Shown: positions 6,100 through 14,341 of the stretch, one piece after another
Layout of the letters: each line of letters begins with the position of its first letter
Position numbering within the stretch: the stretch's first letter is position 1
NCBI GenBank assembly: GCA_027080605.1
Contig: JALWRO010000194.1
Location: 1-17,916 of the forward strand
DNA: 17,916 nt
Direction: 5' to 3'
Source: Campylobacterales bacterium
Lineage (GTDB): Bacteria; Campylobacterota; Campylobacteria; Campylobacterales; QNZT01
Translations under genes and position numbers: made by a program
The notes under the pieces: generated by a model
Database searches by the model: none
Told to the model about the DNA's origin: nothing
What the model saw: only the letters and a program-made list of their open reading frames with translations

Positions 6100-7497
6100 A
6101 TGTCCTACAAGAAAAAGTTTTTATTCTTCCTCGCCGCTGCCATCCTTCTGGCAGGTTTTGCGACACTCTACAGCATCTACCGTCACGCATCCCGCTACCC
6201 GTACGACGTGACGAAAGACTACCTTTACAGCTTTACAGACAAAGATGCCGTAACCCGTACCGTTTCTGTCAAAAACAGCCGTATCGTCCCCGATTTCACG
6301 GTACCGGATCGCAATAGCACGCTCTTTTTGAAGCTCTATGTCCAAAGCTCTCTGCCCGGGAAATATCTGCAGCCGGTCTTGACGGTTACATCCGGGAAAA
6401 AATCGGTCACCGAGTACCTCGAACCCGGAGCAAAAGGGATACGCTATATCAATATTTCACCGCTACACATCAAACACGGCAATACGCTGACACTCCGGGG
6501 AAAATACCTCAGCATCCCCGACCAGAAGGCGGAGCTGATCGTCTGTAAAAATCCAAATCTGCAACAGGCAAAAATCCTTATTCTCGCCCCGCATCCCGAC
6601 GATGCGGAAATAGCCGCCTACGGTCTCTACAGCACCTTTCCCGAAAACACCTATATCGTCACCGTCACCGCCGGAGACTACGGTCCCAACCTCTACGATG
6701 AGATCTATACTGATCCCGTCAAAGCCTATATGGCAAAAGCGAAAATCAGAATCTGGAACAGCATCACCGTGCCGCTGATCGGTGCCGTGCCACCCGAGCG
6801 GTGTATCAACCTGGGCTTTTTCGACGGTACACTCGAAAATATGTATCGGCAAAAACCGCATCCCGTCACTACAATGGCAACCAAAATTTCCGATGTGAAC
6901 ATCTACAGAAAACAAAATATCTCACCACTGGCACAAAAGGGGGCGGAAAAAGCCACCTGGCCGGCACTGGTAAAAGATCTGGGCGATCTTTTGCAAAAGA
7001 TCCGACCCAATATTGTCATTGCCCCTTCTCCGGTACTCGACAACCACCCCGACCACCGCTACGCGGCAATCGCTCTCTTTGAAGCGATTCAAAAAAACCG
7101 AAACCTTCACGGAAAAGTACTGCTCTACACCAACCACTTTGTACTGAACGAATATTATCCCTACGGAGAAGCGGGCGGCACTGTCTCTCCACCGCCCAAC
7201 TTTCATGAACTCTATTTTGAAAGTATCTACTCTTTCAACCTCCCGAAAGAGAAACAGCAGGAGAAGATCCTGGCACTCGACGCCATGAACGATCTGCGTC
7301 TCGATACCGAGTGGCATACCGCCAGAGGCGCTTTTAAAGTCGCACTCAAAGAGTTACTGAAAAGAGACTATATGGGAATCGAATACGCCAACTACTACCG
7401 CAGAGCCATCCGCCGAAACGAACTCTTTTTCGTTGTCGGATTTCAGGCGTTTCATGACAAAGAGAAGTTTCACCGTATTTCTGGGCAGCAGCAGTAA
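6100..7497 (+). CDS. Membrane-anchored periplasmic PIG-L/LmbE-type deacetylase
   Basis: A 465-residue protein with a basic N-terminus and one membrane segment (about 7-27), then a beta-rich region of about 130 residues without a recognised family, and a C-terminal PIG-L domain from about 158. The domain signature is ILAPHPDDAE, with H165, D167 and D168, and the second zinc-binding motif is NHPDHR (H316-H319). PIG-L enzymes are zinc hydrolases that remove N-acetyl groups from sugars or sugar conjugates. The topology puts the catalytic domain in the periplasm, so it could deacetylate the polymer or its lipid-linked unit after flipping. The N-terminal region may bind glycan. The start has AAAGGG six bases upstream. 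It is on the opposite strand to both neighbours, and its TAA is three bases from the flippase stop. The motif is HPDDAE, one residue longer than the common HPDDE; whether that alters metal binding is unknown. Confidence 0.88.
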   Translation: MSYKKKFLFFLAAAILLAGFATLYSIYRHASRYPYDVTKDYLYSFTDKDAVTRTVSVKNSRIVPDFTVPDRNSTLFLKLYVQSSLPGKYLQPVLTVTSGKKSVTEYLEPGAKGIRYINISPLHIKHGNTLTLRGKYLSIPDQKAELIVCKNPNLQQAKILILAPHPDDAEIAAYGLYSTFPENTYIVTVTAGDYGPNLYDEIYTDPVKAYMAKAKIRIWNSITVPLIGAVPPERCINLGFFDGTLENMYRQKPHPVTTMATKISDVNIYRKQNISPLAQKGAEKATWPALVKDLGDLLQKIRPNIVIAPSPVLDNHPDHRYAAIALFEAIQKNRNLHGKVLLYTNHFVLNEYYPYGEAGGTVSPPPNFHELYFESIYSFNLPKEKQQEKILALDAMNDLRLDTEWHTARGAFKVALKELLKRDYMGIEYANYYRRAIRRNELFFVVGFQAFHDKEKFHRISGQQQ

Positions 7498-7500
7498 CCG

Positions 7501-8781
7501 CTACAGCCGCGTATAGCGGATATTACAATAGCGTTTAACCAGAAAAATCGTGACAATATACAAAAAGAGAAATGAAAATACCGTCGCATAAACCGCACCC
7601 ATAATGCCGAACTTTTGAATCCAGACAATATTCAGCCCGATATTGATAAACGCTGTCAAAAGGCTCACGGAACCGAGTGTTTTGACTTTGTTTTTGTGCA
7701 TCAGAAAACTCGAAAGCGGTTTGCGAAGCCCTTCGAGACTAAATGCCACTACCAGCCACGGAATATAGTGCAACGCCTCGGTAAATTTGGCATCGACCAT
7801 AATCGGAAAAATCCACGGAATGAGCCACGTATAGACCAGCGCCGCCACGATGATAAAGAGGCTGTAGAGTGCCAGAGATTTGATGATCCAGTTCATATCT
7901 TCCGCCCTTCCGGTATGGATCTTTTCGAAAAGGTACGGTTCCCACGCCCGGATTGTCGAGTCGAAAATAATATTGACAATCATCGCCATTGTCATAGAGA
8001 TCGTATAGATACCGACCGCTTCAAGGGTCATATATTTCGCCAGAATCACTTTATCGATCGTCACCATCAGAAAAATCCCCACGACATGAAAGGTCATGGG
8101 AAACAGATAGTTGAAAAGCTCCTTCAGTTTCTCCACACTAATATCTAACACCACATAGCGCTCTTTGATAAAATAGTAGAGCATATAGAGCGAAAGGAAA
8201 AAGAGGATGGAGAGCTCCCCATAAAACTTCCCCTTCCAGCCGTAGTGAAATTTGATGATCAGTAAAAGTGCGATCCCCAGGCTGCTGAGGGAGTAGACAA
8301 ACTGCATCAGCGCAAATTTTCGGGCATTTTTCTCCAGCTGAGTGATGGTGTTGAGAATATTGAAACAGACCATAAAAAGGGTATAGAACGAAATCAGCAC
8401 AATCACCGAAACACTGTCTGGGAAACTGGCAAAAATCACACTTTTGAGCATCAGTAAAACAGCTACGACGACAACAAACGAAACGACCAGAATGACAAAG
8501 ATATTGGACATATAGTGTGCCATCTTCTCTTTGCCGTAGTTACTGAACTTGGCAATCAAAAAGTTCCCCGGCCAAAGTCCGACATAGATACTCGTAATCG
8601 TCACTACCGACATGATAAATCCCAGATAACCGTAATCCTCTTTGGTCAGATAAAATGTCAGCACAGGCAGTACAAAAAAGTTCAGCCCTTTGTTAACCAC
8701 CGTACTGAGGGTAAAGATAAACACATTACCCAGCAATTTGTTTTTCAATACTCTTTTCAAGACAACCAATCCCTTTTGCAT
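7501..8781 (-). CDS. Wzx-type polysaccharide flippase (MATE/MVF-like)
   Basis: A 426-residue, very hydrophobic protein with about 12 to 14 predicted membrane segments, the usual size for O-unit flippases. The N-terminal region VFIFTLSTVVNKGLNFFVLPVLTFYLTKEDYGYLGF is the classic opening of the PST/RfbX family. It would flip the undecaprenyl-diphosphate-linked repeat unit from the cytoplasmic to the periplasmic face for polymerisation by the Wzy-type protein at 13027-14319. The start is uncertain: the ATG at 8781 has no ribosome site, whereas AAAAGGG just inside the frame could serve a TTG at 8760. If TAGAAT at 8790-8795 is the -10 box, the message would begin next to the ATG and be nearly leaderless. 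It stands alone on its strand between two plus-strand genes. Confidence 0.9.
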   Translation of the reverse strand: MQKGLVVLKRVLKNKLLGNVFIFTLSTVVNKGLNFFVLPVLTFYLTKEDYGYLGFIMSVVTITSIYVGLWPGNFLIAKFSNYGKEKMAHYMSNIFVILVVSFVVVVAVLLMLKSVIFASFPDSVSVIVLISFYTLFMVCFNILNTITQLEKNARKFALMQFVYSLSSLGIALLLIIKFHYGWKGKFYGELSILFFLSLYMLYYFIKERYVVLDISVEKLKELFNYLFPMTFHVVGIFLMVTIDKVILAKYMTLEAVGIYTISMTMAMIVNIIFDSTIRAWEPYLFEKIHTGRAEDMNWIIKSLALYSLFIIVAALVYTWLIPWIFPIMVDAKFTEALHYIPWLVVAFSLEGLRKPLSSFLMHKNKVKTLGSVSLLTAFINIGLNIVWIQKFGIMGAVYATVFSFLFLYIVTIFLVKRYCNIRYTRL

Positions 8782-8825
8782 TTATTTCTATTCTAACAAA
8801 AGCTTGCCAAAAACAGAAGCATAAA

Positions 8826-8874
8826 TGGGCACATCTAAAAGCTATGCACTATGTATAGTTTTTAGATGTGCCCA
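8826..8874. repeat. 49-base near-perfect palindrome in the flippase/DUF4838 divergent region
   Basis: The arms 8826-8848 and 8852-8874 pair over 23 positions around a three-base loop (CTA). Twenty-one pairs are Watson-Crick and two are G-T (8841/8859 and 8846/8854). The outer arms begin TGGGCACATCTAAAA and end TTTTAGATGTGCCCA. No T tract follows in either direction, so it is not a standard terminator. A TATAAT begins three bases to its right, which puts the palindrome over the -35 region of the DUF4838 gene. An operator is the simplest reading; a structured RNA or a mobile-element remnant are alternatives. Confidence 0.85.
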
Positions 8875-8876
8875 AG

Positions 8877-8882
8877 TATAAT
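8877..8882 (+). promoter_or_regulatory. Candidate -10 box of the DUF4838 gene
   Basis: A consensus TATAAT lies 31 bases upstream of the TTG start at 8914 and three bases past the palindrome at 8826-8874. The -35 position falls within the right palindrome arm and shows no good TTGACA match, which suits a promoter that depends on, or is blocked by, a protein at the palindrome. Confidence 0.45.
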
Positions 8883-8913
8883 AACTTTACCGTAACACCA
8901 AAGGAGTTTTATC

Positions 8914-11079
8914 TTGATACATTTAGTCACACTTTTCTTCCTTTTCTCATGTACACTGTATGCACAAACTTTCACCATCACACCACAAACAACGATCTAT
9001 TTCGACAAAGAAAACCGTGTTACCAAAACTGCGGCACAGGAACTGGCAACGTATCTCGCGCCTGTCATCGGGGAAATGCCGCAATACTCCGCTGTCCAAC
9101 CTTCCTCAATATCTCAGCGTAAAATTATCCTCGCGGGGAGTGATACCACCGTTTTGAAAGACAAAAAACTCTCGTTTGCCCTTCACCGTTTGAAAGAAGA
9201 CGGCTTTATACTCTATATCACACCCGATACACTCTATATCGTCTCCAATAACGACAGAGGTGTGCTCTACGGCACCTACTATTTTCTGGAAAAATATGTC
9301 GGGTACCGTTTCCTCTCACCCGATTTCACCTATACACCCCCGCCGCACAAACTCACACTGCAACCGGTACTCGATATTCAGGAGCCTGCCTTCGCCTACC
9401 GTGAAATTTTCACGACAGAAAGCGATGACTGGAAATATGCCGTACAAAACAGACTCAACGGCAGGCTCGGACACCGTACCCTCAGCAAATACCAAAACCC
9501 TCGCTTTGGCAGGGGAATCAATATTTTCAATATGTTCACCCCTTTTGCACTGGTGCCGGATGAGAAATACCACTGTAACGGTCAGCTGATCTACTCCGAT
9601 CATGAAGTACAACAGATAGCCGCCAAAAAGACGGGTGAGAAAATGGCAGAGCTTGTTCCTGCAAAAGAAGATTATCTTTACATACAACATGAAGACCGAA
9701 ACAGCTTCTGCCCCAAAGACGGTAAAACAGCACAGGAAGCCACTGTCGCATTTTTACGCTACGGTATCTATATCGCCCGACACGCCGAAGCCGCACCCGG
9801 TCATCGGTTTTTGCTCGAAGCCTACCAGTGGACGAGAAAACCGCCGGAAACATTCACCCCGCTGCCCAAAAATATCTCCGTTATGTTTTCCACCATCGAA
9901 GCCGATTTCGCCAAACCGCTGAAAGCACCGGAAAATGCACCAATTCGCAATGATCTCAAAGCATGGCGAAGATATACCGACTCCGTAATTGTCTGGCACT
10001 ACAACACCAACTTCAGCGGCTATTTCCAACCCCACCCCAACCTCTACGCACTGGCGGAAGATATCAAAGACTTTGCCAAATTACCGCACGTAAAAGGTCT
10101 CTTTTTACAAGGGTGCTACGAAACACCCAAAAGCGAATTTGCCGCACTGCGTGTCTGGGTCTTTGCCAAACTACTCTGGAACCCGCAACTGAATGTCGAC
10201 AAACTGATCCGCGAATTTTGCCGCTACTACTACGGTGAAGCTGCCGATGCCGTCTATGCGTATATTCATGAACTGCACCGCACCGCGAAACAGCTTCACC
10301 AGAAACTACTTCTCAAAACCCCTCCGACGGCACCTTACCTCTCAGATGCCGCACTGGATAAGTACTATCAAATCCTGGACAAAGGGTATGCGAAAGTACA
10401 AAAAGCACCTCTTTTCAAAGCCCATCTTGAAGAGGTCTATGCCTCTCTCGACTATGTACGGCTGCTCAACTGTACCGATGAGAAAAAAAGAGCGGTAAGC
10501 AGAAAACGTTTTTTACACTTTTTGCAGACACATCCCAAGATAGAAAATTATGCCGAAGGAGCACAAATCGACTCATTGAAGCAAATTATCCATATGAAGC
10601 GGCAAAAACCGAAAGCACCGAAAGAGACCAGAGGGTTGCAGGAAGGAAGCGAATGGCGCGACTTTCAGGAGTACACACTCAAACTCTGCTGCGCCAGAAT
10701 CGAACAGGATCCCAAAGCGAGTGACAAAATAGCGGCAACTATGCGGGGCAATCAGGGAGAGTGGGGATTTCAACTCGATGTCAACACCAATCTGCCCAAA
10801 GGCAAATGGACTATCTACGCACGTGCCAAAATCACCCTCAACCCCGGTCATACACTGCTGGACAAGAGCAAAGTCGCCCTCTTTTTCGGTATCTATCCTA
10901 CCCTCATCAAAGGCGCCTGGTTCATCGCCCAGTTTACGCCGGGCGAATACAGAACTGTCAAACTGGGTACCATTGATACACGCAAAACAGATGCCGGCTA
11001 TATCTGGATCAGTCCGCCGGAAAACGACATAGTCCAAAAACTGTGGATCGACCGTATCTTTGCCGTCAAACAAAATTGA
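8914..11079 (+). CDS. Secreted DUF4838-like, glycoside-hydrolase-related protein
   Basis: A 721-residue exported protein. The signal peptide MIHLVTLFFLFSCTLYA is probably cut before Q18; there is no lipobox. Residues about 20-140 form an alpha/beta domain like that preceding the barrel of GH20 and alpha-glucuronidase enzymes. They include TAAQELATYLAPVIG and the characteristic block SNNDRGVLYGTYYFLEKYVGYRFLSPD (111-137). Residues about 150-470 resemble DUF4838, a family with a predicted barrel and no established activity, including VIVWHYNTNFSGYFQPHPN and GLFLQGCYE. A helical region and a terminal beta-sandwich-like region (about 600-720) follow. The TTG start is supported by AAGGAG at 8901-8906, seven bases upstream. 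In this setting it may trim or recycle the exported polysaccharide, but this is inference and the catalytic residues are not assigned. It converges on a GT2 gene with six bases between stops. Confidence 0.82.
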   Translation: MIHLVTLFFLFSCTLYAQTFTITPQTTIYFDKENRVTKTAAQELATYLAPVIGEMPQYSAVQPSSISQRKIILAGSDTTVLKDKKLSFALHRLKEDGFILYITPDTLYIVSNNDRGVLYGTYYFLEKYVGYRFLSPDFTYTPPPHKLTLQPVLDIQEPAFAYREIFTTESDDWKYAVQNRLNGRLGHRTLSKYQNPRFGRGINIFNMFTPFALVPDEKYHCNGQLIYSDHEVQQIAAKKTGEKMAELVPAKEDYLYIQHEDRNSFCPKDGKTAQEATVAFLRYGIYIARHAEAAPGHRFLLEAYQWTRKPPETFTPLPKNISVMFSTIEADFAKPLKAPENAPIRNDLKAWRRYTDSVIVWHYNTNFSGYFQPHPNLYALAEDIKDFAKLPHVKGLFLQGCYETPKSEFAALRVWVFAKLLWNPQLNVDKLIREFCRYYYGEAADAVYAYIHELHRTAKQLHQKLLLKTPPTAPYLSDAALDKYYQILDKGYAKVQKAPLFKAHLEEVYASLDYVRLLNCTDEKKRAVSRKRFLHFLQTHPKIENYAEGAQIDSLKQIIHMKRQKPKAPKETRGLQEGSEWRDFQEYTLKLCCARIEQDPKASDKIAATMRGNQGEWGFQLDVNTNLPKGKWTIYARAKITLNPGHTLLDKSKVALFFGIYPTLIKGAWFIAQFTPGEYRTVKLGTIDTRKTDAGYIWISPPENDIVQKLWIDRIFAVKQN

Positions 11080-11085
11080 GTCATA

Positions 11086-11856
11086 TCAAGTCCGGGCGAT
11101 CGTCACCAGTTTGAAAACACGGTTTTTGACCAGAAAACGGAGTGTCGAGGAGATGTGCCAGTAAAGGTTTTTGGAAAAGAGCGTGCGACTGCCCATTCTG
11201 GAGTCGTGCTCGACATAAAAATCGGGATCCATCACCAGTTTCATTCCCTGCTTTTTGGCACGATAGCAAAGATCGATATCTTCACAGTACATGAAGTAGG
11301 ACTCATCGAACCCGCCCAGTGCACGGTAGGAGGCGGGCTTGAAAAAGATAAACGCACCGGAAATCCACTCGGGATTTTCCACCCGTTCACGACTGCCGTA
11401 ATGCAGTCTTTTGCCTGTCAAAATCGAAATGGGAAAGTTTAAAATACCCGGAAAATAGCGATCCGGAAAATCGAGTTTACCGCTCTCTTTATCCAGATAC
11501 ATCGTCGTCGTGAAGATATCGGCATCCGAGTTTTCAAAACTCTGCAGCATCCCTTCAAGCTGTTCAGGGCGGATCAAAAGATCGGGATTGGCGATAATGA
11601 AAATATCGTCATCCTGCACCTCCAGCAACTGAAACATGAGGTTATGATTGGCGCCGAATCCCCGCTGCTTTCCGTCATGAAAATAGAACCGGTCATGCTC
11701 CTCACACCACGTCTTTAACGCATCCGAACCGGTGTTGTCCAGTAACGCGAGATGAATCTCGTAGTCGCCGAGTTGATGGGGAAAATCTTTGTAATAGTGT
11801 GCGATCAAATCCTGCTGATTGTGTGAAACTACGGAAATATATACTTTTTTTGCCAT
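11086..11856 (-). CDS. GT2-family glycosyltransferase, paralogue of the one at 380-1192
   Basis: A 256-residue GT-A enzyme with VYISVVSHNQ, RGFGANHN, the metal-binding NPD (ANPDLLI), EWISGAFIFFKP and FDESYFMYCEDID, in which the ED pair is the likely catalytic acid. By eye about half of the aligned residues match the enzyme at 380-1192 over nearly full length, and a run around TCTTCACAGTACATGAAGTA is the same at DNA level. It ends about 13 residues earlier than the paralogue. The start is two bases after the GT4 stop, so it closes the wza-to-GT operon. The acceptors and donors of the two copies could be the same or closely related sugars. No membrane segment is seen, so a cytoplasmic face location is expected. 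Confidence 0.92.
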   Translation of the reverse strand: MAKKVYISVVSHNQQDLIAHYYKDFPHQLGDYEIHLALLDNTGSDALKTWCEEHDRFYFHDGKQRGFGANHNLMFQLLEVQDDDIFIIANPDLLIRPEQLEGMLQSFENSDADIFTTTMYLDKESGKLDFPDRYFPGILNFPISILTGKRLHYGSRERVENPEWISGAFIFFKPASYRALGGFDESYFMYCEDIDLCYRAKKQGMKLVMDPDFYVEHDSRMGSRTLFSKNLYWHISSTLRFLVKNRVFKLVTIART

Positions 11857-11858
11857 TT

Positions 11859-13034
11859 TTACGCTTCTGTGTCGATATAGTCTATTAAATTGTCTGCCGC
11901 GCGGGCATATCCTTCTCTTTCATGAGAGAGTATCCGCTCCACATAGCCCTCTGTCCTGCTCCGGTAATCCGGATCTTCATATACTCTTACCATAAACTCG
12001 GTTATAGCCTTTTCAAACCCTTCCGTTTCACCGAAAAGAGGATACCCCTCTTTCATGATCTCCCGAAAAATAGGAATATCCGACAACACGGGAATCGCCC
12101 GAAACCACATCGCCTCTACCAGAGGTAATCCGTACCCCTCGTTACGGGAAAGGAAAATACAAAAGTTCGCTTCCGTGTAAAGCCTGTTCAATGTCTCATC
12201 ATCGAGAAAACCGTCAAACACAATCTCGATATGCTGAAACTTCGCGTCACGGAACAGGTCGGTTGTCTCCTGTGTCTGTTTGCCGGTAAAGTGCAACACC
12301 ACCTCATCAAACACTTCATGAGATGCAAGGAAGTCATCGAACCATGTACAAAACTGCAATATCCTGTCCACCCCTTTGGCACGATTCAGCCGCCCTACTA
12401 CCAGCAGATTGAGTTTTTTGTCGGCAAACTTTTTTGCAAACACCTTTTGGGAAGGTCTCTCGAAGTTTTTCACCTTGAACGGTACCCCGTTGGGCAGATA
12501 GAGCAGTCGGGTATTGGTTTCGTCAATACGGTAAAACTTTTGCAAATCCGCTTTGGTCTGTTCGGAGATATATCCCATCGCACTGTCGAACCATTTACCG
12601 CTTCTGAGCAAAAAAGCGTGATAGATTCGGTGAAAGCGTGAATAGAGATGCGGATTTGTCTCGGGAGAAAGATCATGAATCACTTTGACAACCCGTCCGG
12701 GAAGCAGACTCAGCGGCATGAAATTGGTCGCGAAAATGACATCGTATCTGCCGTTTTGCAATATCGCTTTGTAAAGATTGAACATCTTGTGAAAAAAAGT
12801 TTTGTCCTCTACTGTGATCAAACGGTACGAGAGACAACGCGCTTCATGACGGGAGAGCACGCGCTCTCGAATCAGCTTCTCCACACTCTCTCCTGTATAA
12901 ATGTCGATATCGTACGTTTTCTCTTTTTCCGCAACCGATGTCAGAAAAGTATCCAGAAGATTTTCCGTATAGACGCTGATACCGTCATATTTGACAATAT
13001 ATCCCGTCGCGATAAATGCTATCTTTTTATGCAT
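11859..13034 (-). CDS. GT4-family (GT-B fold) glycosyltransferase
   Basis: A 391-residue retaining glycosyltransferase. The N-terminal Rossmann domain (IAFIATGYIVKYDGISVYTENLL) is the acceptor side. The C-terminal domain starts near 208 with LNLLVVGRLNRAKGVDRI, whose R215 and K220 would contact donor phosphates. The EX7E donor motif is E299 to E307 in RNEGYGLPLVEAMW, followed by AIPVLSDIPIFREI. Length and motifs are normal for the family. It overlaps the Wzy-type gene by eight bases at its start and is followed two bases later by a GT2, so it belongs to the right-hand operon. It probably adds a sugar to the undecaprenyl-linked unit at the cytoplasmic membrane face. The specific sugar (mannose, glucose, rhamnose and others occur in this family) cannot be told. 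Confidence 0.93.
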   Translation of the reverse strand: MHKKIAFIATGYIVKYDGISVYTENLLDTFLTSVAEKEKTYDIDIYTGESVEKLIRERVLSRHEARCLSYRLITVEDKTFFHKMFNLYKAILQNGRYDVIFATNFMPLSLLPGRVVKVIHDLSPETNPHLYSRFHRIYHAFLLRSGKWFDSAMGYISEQTKADLQKFYRIDETNTRLLYLPNGVPFKVKNFERPSQKVFAKKFADKKLNLLVVGRLNRAKGVDRILQFCTWFDDFLASHEVFDEVVLHFTGKQTQETTDLFRDAKFQHIEIVFDGFLDDETLNRLYTEANFCIFLSRNEGYGLPLVEAMWFRAIPVLSDIPIFREIMKEGYPLFGETEGFEKAITEFMVRVYEDPDYRSRTEGYVERILSHEREGYARAADNLIDYIDTEA

Positions 13035-14319
13035 TGTACTCCTTTACTGCTGCAACTACTTTTGTGTTCCGACAGAGTGTGGCAATACCGTACGACATAC
13101 CCATGAAAATATAATAGTACTCATCTCCGATCGCCGGGTTGAAATTGGCGTAGATGAAAAAAAACATCGGAACAACCATCGTGACATAATAGCGACTTGA
13201 AGATGAAAAATAGACTATCATCAGATGAAAAATCAATCCCGCAATCGAAGCACTCAGCCATACATCCAGATAAGAGTTGAAGATCATCCCCGTTCCCTCA
13301 CCCAGACCGATAACACCCTGCGGGAAAAGGGTAAAATAGGCTTCGACAAATCCAAAACCGTACCCTCCGACCCAGTCGGTTTTCGCCAGCAGATCGGTCA
13401 CAATCATAAACGCCTTTCCCCGCTCATGCTGCAGTTTCTCCGCCAGCATCGCACCGGAGATGATAGGCTGCGGCAAAATATTGTTGATCACGACAAAAAG
13501 CAGTATGGTGAAGATAATCAAAAAGAGCATTTTGTTGGTATCCAGCTTCGAAAGCCGGTAGACCAGACGATCCCGGTAGCGTATCCGGTCGGGCATATAG
13601 TAGTTGGTAAGAGTCAGTGCGATAATCGCCTTGTAGACAATAAAAAATGCCGCAATAAATACCATAGCCAGCCAGATCGTTTTGTTTTTGGAGAGTGCCA
13701 GGGAGACAAAAACAAAGGTATAGAGTAAAATTGACCACCACCTCTTTTTCGGCCAGACAGAAAAATCGTAACGCAGAAGCAGTGCAAAAAGTGCTGTCGC
13801 TTCCGTCGTCATCGCAAACCATCCTGCCTCGGCAAATGTCCCTTGATACTCCAGGTAGAGACTGTTACCGACAAAACTGGTACGGTAACTGACAATCAGA
13901 TTTTTGATAAATCCCGGCATCAGATTGAGATTGATCAGCAAGGCATTGAGACAAAAAATGAATACGACAATTTCCATGAAGAGAATCAGCTTTTTCAAAT
14001 CGATCATATCGACAAATTTGTATCCGACATAAAAGCTTGCCGGAAATATCAGAAAATATTTGATCAAGAACTTCTGTTCCCCAAACTTCGGGGCAACCGA
14101 GTTCATGCTAATCAAAGAGAGCACCGCCGCACCGATCCAGAAAAAGAGCAAAATTTTCATGTTGAGCCGTTTTTCCAGTAAATCATCCGTCAGTGCCAGA
14201 AAGAAGACCCCAAGCACCGCCAGCTGCCCAAGTCTCGCACTTCCGCCAAGTTTGAGCGCGGGTATGGAGAGCAGTATCATCACGGAGAAGAGTGCAAAGG
14301 CGGCAAATTTCTGTTTCAT
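13027..14319 (-). CDS. Wzy-type polysaccharide polymerase / O-antigen ligase-like membrane protein
   Basis: A 430-residue integral membrane protein with about ten hydrophobic segments. It has the general layout of Wzy/WaaL proteins: SKNKTIWLAMVFIAAFF in mid-protein, then a larger loop (about 235-330) leading to DWVGGYGFGFVEAY and GTGMIFNSYLDVWLSASIAGLIFHL, which resembles the conserved end of the Wzy_C region. Wzy enzymes join flipped repeat units at the periplasmic face. The neighbouring Wzc- and Wza-type genes favour polymerase over ligase. The start has AAAGAG six bases upstream and lies 22 bases after the Wzc stop; the stop overlaps the GT4 start. Wzy sequences diverge strongly, so the call rests on topology, the short motifs and the context. 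Confidence 0.82.
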   Translation of the reverse strand: MKQKFAAFALFSVMILLSIPALKLGGSARLGQLAVLGVFFLALTDDLLEKRLNMKILLFFWIGAAVLSLISMNSVAPKFGEQKFLIKYFLIFPASFYVGYKFVDMIDLKKLILFMEIVVFIFCLNALLINLNLMPGFIKNLIVSYRTSFVGNSLYLEYQGTFAEAGWFAMTTEATALFALLLRYDFSVWPKKRWWSILLYTFVFVSLALSKNKTIWLAMVFIAAFFIVYKAIIALTLTNYYMPDRIRYRDRLVYRLSKLDTNKMLFLIIFTILLFVVINNILPQPIISGAMLAEKLQHERGKAFMIVTDLLAKTDWVGGYGFGFVEAYFTLFPQGVIGLGEGTGMIFNSYLDVWLSASIAGLIFHLMIVYFSSSSRYYVTMVVPMFFFIYANFNPAIGDEYYYIFMGMSYGIATLCRNTKVVAAVKEYNA

Positions 14320-14341
14320 ACAACACTCTTTAGCACTTCTG

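Noticed and set aside
8826..8874. Palindrome read as a Rho-independent terminator
   Set aside because: It lies between divergent gene starts and has no T tract on either side.
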